DNA from: a virus | IMG/VR virus record: IMGVR_UViG_3300006750_000038 | Span: 1 to 33,680 of that record | Direction: 5' to 3' (one strand) | DNA: 33,680 nucleotides | Shown here: in pieces, positions 21,873 through 29,751 of the stretch | Layout of the letters: every line of letters begins with the position of its first letter | Position numbering within the stretch: the stretch's first letter is position 1 | Notes under the pieces: model-generated | Seen by the model: the letters and a program-made list of their open reading frames with translations, nothing else | What the model was told of the DNA's origin: nothing | Databases searched by the model: none | Position numbers and translations under genes: made by a program

Positions 21873-23285
21873 ATGGCAAACTGGGAGCTACAACTTATTA
21901 GTGCGATAGTAGGGGGAGAAACGCCCGCTGAATCTTTTGAATCGGCACAAGGGGGCGGGATAAATTTTCAGATCTTTGGAAGCATGGAAGCCAAAAACCT
22001 CTGGGCCACGATAGACGCCCACTATAGAAGGCCGCACAACTTCGGGCATATCCCGAGCGAGCAAACATTAAAAGAGCAATTCCCCGCTCTCGACCTACCC
22101 ACTCCGGTAGAAAACTTTCAGGACCTATGCGAAAAGATACGGGACAGTTATCTTCGGAGACAGGCAGAGAGCGCGGTAAGCACTTACTTGTCTAGTGTCG
22201 AGCCCAGCAATGGGCTAGAAATAATAGCTAATCTACATCAGCAAATCGGGCAAATACTCGAGGGCATCACGTCAGAATCAGACGTATGTTTCTCACAAGT
22301 AGCCTTCCAAGAGTGCATAGATGAACTCCAAAGAGTTTCTACAGCTGACGGAATGACGGGCATGCCTTGGCCGTGGTCAAGATTAAACGTCGCAACACAA
22401 GGGATACAACCGGGAGATTTCATTATGGTTTGGGCTCTGCCCAAGTCAATGAAAACATGGTTCGGTTTAGTGGTAGCTGCTCACCTGTTAACCACAGGGC
22501 GACGGGTTCTTGTCTATTCAAAAGAAATGACTTGGCCTGTAGTTAGAAGGCGGTTGGCATGCATATTAGCAAAAGTAAATTACGACCGCTTAAAGGCTGG
22601 GGAACTTTCTACTGGGGAAGTAAACCAGTACCTCCAAAAACTAGAGGAGATATGCGACCCAGAATTCCCAGGAGATGTCTGGTTTACACAGGCTGACCGA
22701 GCAGATGGGACCCCCGGCGGGCCAGACGAAATACGGAGAAAAATAGAAATATTCAGACCCCATTTTGTCCTGCTCGACAGTGCGTACATGCTGGAGCTTC
22801 CAGGTAGCGGGAACAGCGCTTTAGACTGGAAACACATGTCTCTTGTAAGCAGACGGATCAAACAACTAGCCAAAACGACAGGCGTACCTATTATGGCAAT
22901 CCTCCAAGAAAATGAGAGGAGCGCACTCAAGTATGCGAAGTCACGAGGCACCGCTTCATTAGCGATGAACACAGGAGCAATTATGGATTGTGACGTTGGC
23001 ATCCGACTCGTCCATCATAAAAAACGAAGGGAACTTTCAATACATCTGCCTGCTGCTAGGGAGACTACTGAGGAGGGCTTCACAATTAATGCGATTGTGG
23101 CTGAAAACTTTGCGTACGCCCACGATGGGCTTCATATGCTGGCGGAAATTTTTAATGAAGAAGAATCCCGAAGCAACCTTCCAGATCAAATTGAGGCCCC
23201 GCCAGAAACTGTGCAAGCAACTAGTCCTTTAATGGCTAGTTGTAGAGGACAGCGTGATGAGATCGATGACGACCTTGAGATCTAG
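21873..23285 (+). CDS. DnaB-like replicative helicase
   Basis: ATG 21873 (470 aa) has GGAG nine bases upstream; a GTG at 21858 is in frame but less likely. Residues 1-130 resemble the helical DnaB N-terminal domain. Residues 160-420 form a RecA-like motor: SRLNVATQGIQPGDFIMV, a degenerate Walker A (ALPKSMKT, 188-195), SKEM with the likely catalytic E218, Walker B ending at D302 (FVLLDS), and a downstream ILQEN segment. It would form a hexamer unwinding the fork, together with the primase encoded immediately after. The Walker A lacks both Gly residues of GxxxxGKT but keeps K194 and T195. Confidence 0.88.
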   Translation: MANWELQLISAIVGGETPAESFESAQGGGINFQIFGSMEAKNLWATIDAHYRRPHNFGHIPSEQTLKEQFPALDLPTPVENFQDLCEKIRDSYLRRQAESAVSTYLSSVEPSNGLEIIANLHQQIGQILEGITSESDVCFSQVAFQECIDELQRVSTADGMTGMPWPWSRLNVATQGIQPGDFIMVWALPKSMKTWFGLVVAAHLLTTGRRVLVYSKEMTWPVVRRRLACILAKVNYDRLKAGELSTGEVNQYLQKLEEICDPEFPGDVWFTQADRADGTPGGPDEIRRKIEIFRPHFVLLDSAYMLELPGSGNSALDWKHMSLVSRRIKQLAKTTGVPIMAILQENERSALKYAKSRGTASLAMNTGAIMDCDVGIRLVHHKKRRELSIHLPAARETTEEGFTINAIVAENFAYAHDGLHMLAEIFNEEESRSNLPDQIEAPPETVQATSPLMASCRGQRDEIDDDLEI

Positions 23286-23287
23286 CT

Positions 23288-24283
23288 GTGGACTACGGCA
23301 GTGACCTCCTCTCGGTGCTCCAGAACTATTTAACCTTCCCGGAGCACCAAGCATCATCCTCGTACAATCTGGCAGCGTATTGCCCCTTTCATAAGGGTGG
23401 GAAAGAGTCAAAGCCCTCGTTCTATGTTTATGTTGGTCCTCCAACAAGTAACAAAAGACCTGGGGCGGCTTTTTGCCACACATGCAATGAAGGCTGGAGC
23501 TTTACTGGGCTACTAAAAAAGCTGTCTGTTCCCAATAAAATAATAGACAGCATAAAACAACACGTTGACTACAGCGCGCCCGAAAGGAAAATACCACTAA
23601 AGGTAGCCTTCTCTTGGGACATCCTGCCGGAAGCCATTCTTGGAACGTTTTCTTACCTACCCAAAAAGCTAATAGACGACGGATTCGCTGAGGATATCCT
23701 AAAGGAATATGAAATAGGTTTTGACCGACCTCGTAAGAGGATCATATTTCCTATCCGGAATCATCACGGTGAACTCGTCGCTATCAGCGGGCGGACAATT
23801 TCTGGTCGGTGGCCGAGGTATAAGCTCTATAAGGAGGAACTAGAAGAGGTTGTTAAAAACTACTCCTTCGATAGGAAGAATATACTTTGGGGATTAGAGA
23901 AATTCTACGAGACGAGAATGTATACAGATATAAAGATTGACACGCCAGTGGTGGTGTGTGAAGGTTTCAAAGCCGCCCTGTGGGTTGTCCAAAGCGGGCA
24001 CCCGCACACAGTGGCATTACTGGGTTCGTACTTAAGCAGGGAGCAGGAGATGTTACTGTCCAGAATCACGAACAGCGTAGTGTTGTTCCTGGATAACGAT
24101 GAAGCCGGTTACAAAGCCACCAGGAAAATAGTGGAGAACCGATTACCCGGTGTCGAAGTAAGAGTAGCAAAATATAAAAAAGATGAGAAAGACAAATCGC
24201 CGGATGATCTGGGAGTATCCCAAGTAAGGGAAGCGATAGACTCCGCATTAACAATAATAAACTGGAGGAGATCCTACCAATGA
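23288..24283 (+). CDS. DnaG-type DNA primase
   Basis: A 331-aa primase. A CHC2-type zinc site is formed by C32, H35, C63 and C66 (YCPFH ... AFCHTC), followed by a linker and a TOPRIM domain with catalytic E225 (VVVCEGF) and the D269-N-D271 metal pair (LFLDNDEAG). This domain order is that of DnaG without the helicase-binding C-terminal domain. Start is GTG two bases after the helicase stop, implying coupled synthesis. The stop overlaps the next start as ATGA. It synthesises RNA primers for lagging-strand replication. Confidence 0.92.
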   Translation: MDYGSDLLSVLQNYLTFPEHQASSSYNLAAYCPFHKGGKESKPSFYVYVGPPTSNKRPGAAFCHTCNEGWSFTGLLKKLSVPNKIIDSIKQHVDYSAPERKIPLKVAFSWDILPEAILGTFSYLPKKLIDDGFAEDILKEYEIGFDRPRKRIIFPIRNHHGELVAISGRTISGRWPRYKLYKEELEEVVKNYSFDRKNILWGLEKFYETRMYTDIKIDTPVVVCEGFKAALWVVQSGHPHTVALLGSYLSREQEMLLSRITNSVVLFLDNDEAGYKATRKIVENRLPGVEVRVAKYKKDEKDKSPDDLGVSQVREAIDSALTIINWRRSYQ

Positions 24284-25401
24284 GCAAAGTAAATTACGAA
24301 GAATTTAAGAAACTACAAGCGTCGAAACGCAAAAACCTCATGGACAATGCCGGAAAGTCTTCTGGCGGCGGGAAAGGTGGCGGTGGTGGATTTGAGCGGC
24401 CTGCTTGGCAACTCAGACGAGAATATTTCAAGCCACCAACAGGCGCGACAAAAATCCGTATCATCCCACAGTCGGATGGTGAAATCTGGTACCCCTTCAT
24501 GAGTAAATGGGTATCTACAAAAAAGGGAAAAAGACAGGTCATTTCTAACGCCTGGAACGGCGAAAGAGACCTTCCCTGTGTCCTGTACTACTACGCTATT
24601 GAAGAATCTAAACCAGATTACATCGCAGCAGAACAGGTCTCAACAACCGTGCTTGTTCTGGAAGACTTTTACAAAGTCCCCAGAACGTCAGCCAAGGGCA
24701 ACGAGTATCATATCTTTGAGCGTAGCCTCGGAGTTGATAAGCACGGTAGAACCCTGGACACTGCAGAGCATCAGAACTGCGAAAAAGTTTTCGGAAGAAG
24801 GCTCCATTGGTCAATGTGGCCAACGCAACAACGTCACCTGATGGACACGCTGCAGAGTTTAACGGAAAAGTGCGCCAACTGTGATGGTGGCGAAATCAGT
24901 GTCTATGCCTACCGGTGTACAAGCTGTGATGAAGTAATAGCGAACCACAAAGAAGAACCTATCGACCGCAATGCGGAACAAGTTCTTCGGTCAGGACCTG
25001 TCGTATGCCCCTCTTGCGATACTCGTATGCGTGCACAACAAATGTATGAGTGCGTTAAGCAAGATAGCTATAAGGGAGCGTGGGTGCCTGGATGTGGTAA
25101 TCCGTTTAAGATATCCCTCGATGAACCGCTCGACCTTGTAATTCGTGCGGTCCCTGCCGGGAAAACCACAGCTATTGAAGTACTTAACTTTGGGCCAGCG
25201 GACTTAAGTCTAACCGAAACTCTGCCCGAACACCTCACAGAACCCTATGAGTTCGATGAGTTCTTCGGAAAGATGGACCTAGAGGACCAAGCAATAGCGA
25301 TGGATATGGAAATGCCCTTTGAACGAAATGCACAAAATCTTGTGGATAAGTTCTTCACGGCTGACCCAAACGAAGAAGATGACGATAGCATCCCCTTCTA
25401 A
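24280..25401 (+). CDS. single-stranded DNA-binding protein with zinc sites and SSB-type tail
   Basis: A 373-aa protein. It begins with a basic N-terminus and a Gly-rich linker (residues 28-37), then a core with aromatic and basic residues (about 41-190) that would hold the ssDNA-binding fold. Eight Cys (198, 201, 213, 216, 243, 246, 258, 272) could bind two zinc ions; T4 gp32 also carries one structural zinc. The acidic C-terminus ends EEDDDSIPF, closely resembling the bacterial SSB tail DDDIPF that docks partner proteins. It overlaps the primase by four bases (ATGA). The likely role is coating ssDNA and recruiting replication partners. The zinc region is larger than in common phage SSBs. Confidence 0.8.
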   Translation: MSKVNYEEFKKLQASKRKNLMDNAGKSSGGGKGGGGGFERPAWQLRREYFKPPTGATKIRIIPQSDGEIWYPFMSKWVSTKKGKRQVISNAWNGERDLPCVLYYYAIEESKPDYIAAEQVSTTVLVLEDFYKVPRTSAKGNEYHIFERSLGVDKHGRTLDTAEHQNCEKVFGRRLHWSMWPTQQRHLMDTLQSLTEKCANCDGGEISVYAYRCTSCDEVIANHKEEPIDRNAEQVLRSGPVVCPSCDTRMRAQQMYECVKQDSYKGAWVPGCGNPFKISLDEPLDLVIRAVPAGKTTAIEVLNFGPADLSLTETLPEHLTEPYEFDEFFGKMDLEDQAIAMDMEMPFERNAQNLVDKFFTADPNEEDDDSIPF

Positions 25402-25415
25402 ATAAAACCTGTTGA

Positions 25416-25517
25416 GTAGGGTAAGCGCCGTCTAAACGCTGAGCGGCGGAAGGCATTTGCACACGATAATACCCAAAGAGTTTCCCTGCTAATACGGAAA
25501 TTTACGGCGCTCCCTAC
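25416..25517 (+). ncRNA. candidate structured RNA upstream of DNA polymerase
   Basis: A 102-base segment with a long closing stem. Positions 25416-25421 plus 25424-25431 pair perfectly with 25504-25511 plus 25512-25517 (14 bp with a two-base TA bulge). Inside, AGTTTCC (25479-25485) pairs with GGAAATT (25496-25502) over a 10-base loop, with one G-U pair. It has no T-tract, so it is not a simple terminator, and it does not look like a tRNA. It could be a cis-regulatory leader of the DNA polymerase, a small RNA, or a replication origin element. Confidence 0.5.
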
Positions 25518-25520
25518 CCA

Positions 25521-25536
25521 GCATACCTAACAAACA
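25521..25536 (+). promoter_or_regulatory. candidate phage promoter motif upstream of DNA polymerase
   Basis: GCATACCTAACAAACA lies between the structured segment and the ribosome binding site, 21 bases from ATACC to the ATG. Within it, ATACCTAACAAACA matches 13 of 14 bases of the motif upstream of the RNA polymerase gene in the same orientation relative to the gene. Confidence 0.35.
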
Positions 25537-25548
25537 AAGGAGAAACAA

Positions 25549-27438
25549 ATGGGGATGTTTAAGCTCCTCCCAGAACCAATCTGTGTGAGAACACTGGAGC
25601 AGGTTCAAACTGTCCTAGATGACTATAAAGACGCGACCATCCTCGCATTTGATACCGAAACAACCGGCCTTTCGAGAACTAAAGACCGTGCCGTTATTTT
25701 AGCTCTAAGCGACGGAAAATCTCGATACGCAATCTTCGCGGAAATGATACCTTACTTTAAGGAGTTCCTAGAGAACCCTGAATTAAAGCTTATCGCGCAC
25801 AACGCAAACTTTGACCAATGGATGATGCTAAACGTAGGCATCGACTTAAATCGATACAGCCTAAGAAAGCATTATCGTGTGTTCGATACCATGGTTATGC
25901 ACGCAATAGTAGACAATGCCAAATCACACAAACTGAAGCCTCTGGCGAAGGATTACTTGGGCATTGACATGATTCCCTTTAAGAGTGTCTTTGGCTCTCA
26001 AATGCGAAAGAGAGAGCTACACGACATCTTGTTGGACCCGGAAAATGAGGAAGTCGTAACAAACTACGCCTCTCTCGACGCCTACGCCACCTTCCAGCTA
26101 TTCCTTGCTTTGCGCAAAGAACTAATACAGATGGAAACCGGTTTAAACGAATACAAAACTCTATGGGAATACTTCTACAAGACAGAAGTTCCGTTCACAA
26201 AAATCCTGTGGGAGATGGAACGAGCGGGAGTGCTAATTGATAAGGATGCACTTTTAGAGCAAGCCCCAAAAATAGAGAGCGAGCTTATAGGGATACAAAA
26301 ATGGTTTGGCCGAACGATGGGCAAGCTGTATGTGAACCTAAATTCAGGTCCGCAGATGGGGGAATTTTTCTTCGGGCAACTGGGCTACAAGCCCGTGTCG
26401 TACACAGATAAAGGAGCCGCGCAACTCAATGCGCCTACACTTGAACGTTGGGCTCGTGGTGGTTGCGAGTACTCAAAAAAATTACTGCACTACCGAGACT
26501 TAGACAAAAAGCTCGGTACATATATAACCAATATCCTGAAGCTCACTCACGTTGACACTCGTGTACACGCATCGTTCAACCAGACGGGGGCTAGGACGGG
26601 CCGCTTAAGTGCATCCGAACCTAACCTTCAAAACCAACCTCCGTACATCAGAGGGGCCTATATAGCGCCAGAAAACCATAAGTTACTCGCAAGGGACTTT
26701 GCTCAATTAGAGATGCGAATCCTAGCGCATTTCTCGGGGGACGCCTCACTGATAAGAGCAATCCGTAGCGGACAAGATGTGCATTCAAGCACGGCGTCTA
26801 AAATGTTCAAGGTCCCCTATGAAGACATCATGGAGGCCAGAAAAAAAGATGACGCCGATGAGCCCCTCACCCAACACGAAAAGGGATTACTGCGCCATAG
26901 AAAAGGGGCAAAGGCCATCAACTTTGGACTCATGTATGGTCAGGGGTCTGGCAGACTATCTGCAGACCTTGGCTGCTCGCTGGAGGAAGCTAAACTTCTT
27001 AGTAAGCAATACTTTGCAGCATTCCCTAAAATACCTAAGTACTTCAAGAGCGCTATACGTCAAGCCGCCAGAGACGAGTATTGCACGACTATTCTAGGTC
27101 GGCGCAGACAAGTCCCAGGGCTTAATTCAAACATAAGAAGAGACAGAAGCGCTGCTGAACGAAAGGTAAAAAACTCGCCTATCCAGGGCAGCGCAGCGGA
27201 CATTACCAAAATGGTGATGATCCGTCTCTGGGAAGACCCGCTTATTGAAGTTTCCGGGGCCAAGATGGTGATCCAAGTCCACGATGAAATCGTGTTCGAG
27301 GTGCCGGAAGAATTTGTTGAGGATGAGGAATTCAACAAACGCATTGAAGAATTGATGGCACAGCCATTTTCTTTTGAGCTAGCGGTCCCGCTGGAAACCT
27401 CTGGGAAGTACGGAAGCAACTGGGGGGAGTGTAAATAA
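25549..27438 (+). CDS. family A DNA polymerase with 3'-5' exonuclease
   Basis: A 629-aa replicative polymerase. Exonuclease motifs: D35-x-E37 (FDTETTG), D89 (HNANFD) and Y173-x3-D177. Polymerase motifs: A with D383 (RDFAQLEMR), B with R451, K455, F459 and Y463 (RKGAKAINFGLMYG), and C with H578-D-E580 (QVHDE). There is no 5'-3' exonuclease domain, so it is a phage-type PolA. Residue F459 corresponds to Phe762 of E. coli Pol I. The ATG has AAAGGAG upstream and follows a 147-base gap containing the structured segment. It would copy the genome together with the helicase, primase and SSB encoded just before. Confidence 0.95.
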   Translation: MGMFKLLPEPICVRTLEQVQTVLDDYKDATILAFDTETTGLSRTKDRAVILALSDGKSRYAIFAEMIPYFKEFLENPELKLIAHNANFDQWMMLNVGIDLNRYSLRKHYRVFDTMVMHAIVDNAKSHKLKPLAKDYLGIDMIPFKSVFGSQMRKRELHDILLDPENEEVVTNYASLDAYATFQLFLALRKELIQMETGLNEYKTLWEYFYKTEVPFTKILWEMERAGVLIDKDALLEQAPKIESELIGIQKWFGRTMGKLYVNLNSGPQMGEFFFGQLGYKPVSYTDKGAAQLNAPTLERWARGGCEYSKKLLHYRDLDKKLGTYITNILKLTHVDTRVHASFNQTGARTGRLSASEPNLQNQPPYIRGAYIAPENHKLLARDFAQLEMRILAHFSGDASLIRAIRSGQDVHSSTASKMFKVPYEDIMEARKKDDADEPLTQHEKGLLRHRKGAKAINFGLMYGQGSGRLSADLGCSLEEAKLLSKQYFAAFPKIPKYFKSAIRQAARDEYCTTILGRRRQVPGLNSNIRRDRSAAERKVKNSPIQGSAADITKMVMIRLWEDPLIEVSGAKMVIQVHDEIVFEVPEEFVEDEEFNKRIEELMAQPFSFELAVPLETSGKYGSNWGECK

Positions 27439-27439
27439 C

Positions 27440-27706
27440 ATGCGCCTCCCTGACCCCTGGTTTTTCTACGTGGCCGAGTGCGCCGATTCGTCCCTCTATG
27501 CTGGTATTACTACTAATATAGAGAGGCGGATCGGAGAGCACAATAAGGGCGCGCGGGGGGCTAGGTATACAAGAAGCAGAAGACCGGTTCACCTAGTAAT
27601 GTCGCGGGAGTTCCCCGATAGGTCTAGCGCGTCAAAATACGAGTGTAAATTTAAAAAGTTTACCAGAAAAAGAAAACTGACAGAAATTCGGAGACGAAAT
27701 GGATGA
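27440..27706 (+). CDS. GIY-YIG domain protein (UPF0213/YhbQ-like)
   Basis: An 88-aa single-domain GIY-YIG nuclease-fold protein. The motif reads FYV (9-11) and YAG (20-22), with R29 and E68 at the catalytic Arg and metal-binding Glu positions and a YTRSRRPV segment typical of the small YhbQ-like group. These bacterial proteins are poorly understood and suspected to act on branched or damaged DNA. It starts 1 base after the DNA polymerase stop and overlaps the next gene by 8 bases. It looks like a domesticated operon gene rather than a homing endonuclease, since nothing is interrupted nearby. Confidence 0.85.
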   Translation: MRLPDPWFFYVAECADSSLYAGITTNIERRIGEHNKGARGARYTRSRRPVHLVMSREFPDRSSASKYECKFKKFTRKRKLTEIRRRNG

Positions 27707-28427
27707 TAACCAGAAAAAGATTAGCAACTTAGGCTTGGTAACCCTAAGCCATCTGATAGCGCAAAGAGTCATAGATAACCTAGTGGGCCCCGTAAAATTC
27801 AAAGAAGGCTTCGAGGGGAACTTCAATATCAATGTGCGTGACCTAGAAAAAGCCGCGTATGGCTGGACCCCCTTCGTGCCAGCGGCTCCGCTGGAGTCAG
27901 GGAATCCACTCGTAGACACAAAAGAGGTGTGGATAAACTGCACCTATCAGGTCTACGTATACTGTCGAGAATTCGAGGGGATGCCCTTCCCTATAGTCAA
28001 CCTCAGCCTCAAGACAAATGACAGAGCCCCTGTAAGGGACTGGCGTGACCTACAAAGAATTAAGAATGAGTTGTGTGGGACGCTTTGCGAGGCAGTAGAA
28101 TTGTATCCTGCTGAATGCAGGCTAGTAGATACGTCGAACCAGTACCATTTATGGGTATTACCGCCGAGTAGGTTATTCCCGTTTGGCTACGAGGGAGGAA
28201 GGTTCGTGACAAGTGACCCCGATACTAAAGCGCGCCTCGAAGCGCACATGGAAAAGAACTACAAATTCGGCAAAAATGAGAAAGCCGTACAACGGCCCTT
28301 CGAGGAGCATCACACATCAGACGACTGCCCCGCAATTGGTCCGCTCTGGGCTAGTAGAGGATACTCGTTCAATGAAGAGACCGAACAGGTTCTCCTGCAC
28401 GGTGAGGAAATAAAGGAGGCACGATGA
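27699..28427 (+). CDS. DUF7694-like phage protein
   Basis: A 242-aa protein with the segment WRDLQRIKNELCGTLCEAVE followed by ELYPAECRLVDTSNQYHLWV (residues about 115-152). This pattern recurs in a phage family of unknown function that I associate with DUF7694. The N-terminal half is alpha/beta; the C-terminus (about 180-242) is charged. It overlaps the GIY-YIG gene by 8 bases and the next start by 4 (ATGA). Function is unknown; the recurring Trp/Asn/Tyr/His residues hint at an active or binding site. Confidence 0.7.
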   Translation: MDDNQKKISNLGLVTLSHLIAQRVIDNLVGPVKFKEGFEGNFNINVRDLEKAAYGWTPFVPAAPLESGNPLVDTKEVWINCTYQVYVYCREFEGMPFPIVNLSLKTNDRAPVRDWRDLQRIKNELCGTLCEAVELYPAECRLVDTSNQYHLWVLPPSRLFPFGYEGGRFVTSDPDTKARLEAHMEKNYKFGKNEKAVQRPFEEHHTSDDCPAIGPLWASRGYSFNEETEQVLLHGEEIKEAR

Positions 28428-28696
28428 AGACAAAATATGCAGTACCTTGGTGGTTAGTCGAGGACCTAGTTGCCGCTGGTCTTGCAGATGGGGAAGAAGA
28501 CGCCATGGTTAAGGTAGCTTCAGGTGAAGCTCTAGACCCCCTTCTGGCAGAGAAGAACGAAAGGCACTCAAGACTGCTGCGCGATCTTCGGGCTCGCGGC
28601 GGAAGAGATGTAGACCTCGCGGAGGAAATTGACTACCTCGGAGCCAGCATCGAAAAATTAGACCAGCTTATCAAAACTCGTGAGGAGACAGAATGA
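28424..28696 (+). CDS. hypothetical 90-aa helical protein
   Basis: Short, acidic and mostly helical, with a probable coiled coil at residues 42-88. It overlaps both neighbours by four bases (ATGA at each junction), so it is a real operon member placed directly before the RecA-like gene. It may be a partner or chaperone of that protein, but there is no motif to support this. Confidence 0.65.
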   Translation: MKTKYAVPWWLVEDLVAAGLADGEEDAMVKVASGEALDPLLAEKNERHSRLLRDLRARGGRDVDLAEEIDYLGASIEKLDQLIKTREETE

Positions 28697-29751
28697 CCAA
28701 AAAAGATAACTTGGCGGGCCTAATCAAGGGTATTCAAAAAGACCTTGGAGGAGCAGCAAGAATTACCCGCCTCTCTGAGGTGGTTGCGCCGTTCCAAACT
28801 AGACTGCCTACGGGTATTCTAAGTTTGGATTTGGCACTAAGGGGCGGGTTCCCAGCAGGGTCTATGCACCAGTTGTTTGGGCCAGACGGGGCGGGTAAAG
28901 ACTATCTAGCCAACCTGCTCATGGCGCAGACCCAAATAACATACGGTGAGAAGACTAATATCGCCTGGATGAGTTTTGGGTACAAGCCGGATATCCCCTT
29001 TATGGAAATGTGTGGGATCGATACTGAGGTCGGTAACCTAATGTTTATTGACGTTGGAAATGAAGAAGCGCTCGACCAACCAGCCGAGTCACTTCTCACA
29101 GCCATGTTGAACCTTATTAGGTCTAATAAATTCCAACTAATGATTATTAACGAGCTTGGTTCAGGAGAGACCAAAGACAACGTAAAGAAGGGACTTCACG
29201 AGGACGCAAAAATTGCCACTTGGGCATCACTCATGGCTACCTTCTGCCAAAAGTTTTATAGCGCTATGCGGAACACTGATGAAGAGACAGGTCCCAATAA
29301 GACCTGCGTCATAATGATAAACCCCGTAAGGGCTAATATAGATGCTAGGTCAGCGAAGTACTTCCCTTATTCACAGGGTGGTGGGTACGCGCTTAAACAC
29401 GCAAAAGCGGTTGACTTGCATCTCAGAGTTGGTAGCTCGATAAAGTCTAGTGGTAAAAAGATAGGGAAAGAGATCAAGTGGAAAATCTCCAAAGGGAAGC
29501 ACGGGATCTCTGAAGGCGCTGAAGGCGGCTATAACTTCATCTTCAACCAAGGAGTTGATTTGATAGAAGACCTCGCAAATACCGCCAAGTCTTTAGGGCT
29601 TATTAGAAGCTCTGGTCCGGTGTATTACATCTTAGACTATGAAGACAAGGTCAAGGGAGGCTTGACGGGTGTCATAGACATCCTGAAGAAGTCCCCAGCG
29701 CTATGCGAGGAAGTTCGCGTAGCTGTCCTAGAGAAAACAAAGAATGGCTAA
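28693..29751 (+). CDS. RecA-like recombinase homologue with altered ATPase residues
   Basis: The 352-aa protein follows the RecA core along its length: LPTGILSLDLALRGGFPAG, P-loop GPDGAGKD (63-70), a strand ending MIINELG (149-155), MINPVR, and YSQGGGYALKHAKAVDLHL. Several residues used for ATP hydrolysis in RecA are changed. The P-loop Thr is D70, the Walker B Asp is N153, the E96-region reads MSFGYKPD, and the Gln of FINQIR becomes Pro. K69 is kept. It lies among nuclease genes and would act in recombination or recombination-dependent replication as a DNA-binding filament with weak or no hydrolysis. It may be a RecA mediator rather than the strand exchanger. Confidence 0.85.
   Translation: MTKKDNLAGLIKGIQKDLGGAARITRLSEVVAPFQTRLPTGILSLDLALRGGFPAGSMHQLFGPDGAGKDYLANLLMAQTQITYGEKTNIAWMSFGYKPDIPFMEMCGIDTEVGNLMFIDVGNEEALDQPAESLLTAMLNLIRSNKFQLMIINELGSGETKDNVKKGLHEDAKIATWASLMATFCQKFYSAMRNTDEETGPNKTCVIMINPVRANIDARSAKYFPYSQGGGYALKHAKAVDLHLRVGSSIKSSGKKIGKEIKWKISKGKHGISEGAEGGYNFIFNQGVDLIEDLANTAKSLGLIRSSGPVYYILDYEDKVKGGLTGVIDILKKSPALCEEVRVAVLEKTKNG

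Noticed and set aside
25416-25517. Hammerhead, twister or tRNA identity for the structured segment
   Set aside because: CTGAGCG does not match the hammerhead CUGANGA core, no T-loop or anticodon arm pattern is present, and I could not fit the twister core.
27440-27706. Homing endonuclease
   Set aside because: The protein is a minimal YhbQ-like GIY-YIG domain inside a compact operon with no intron, intein or split gene nearby.
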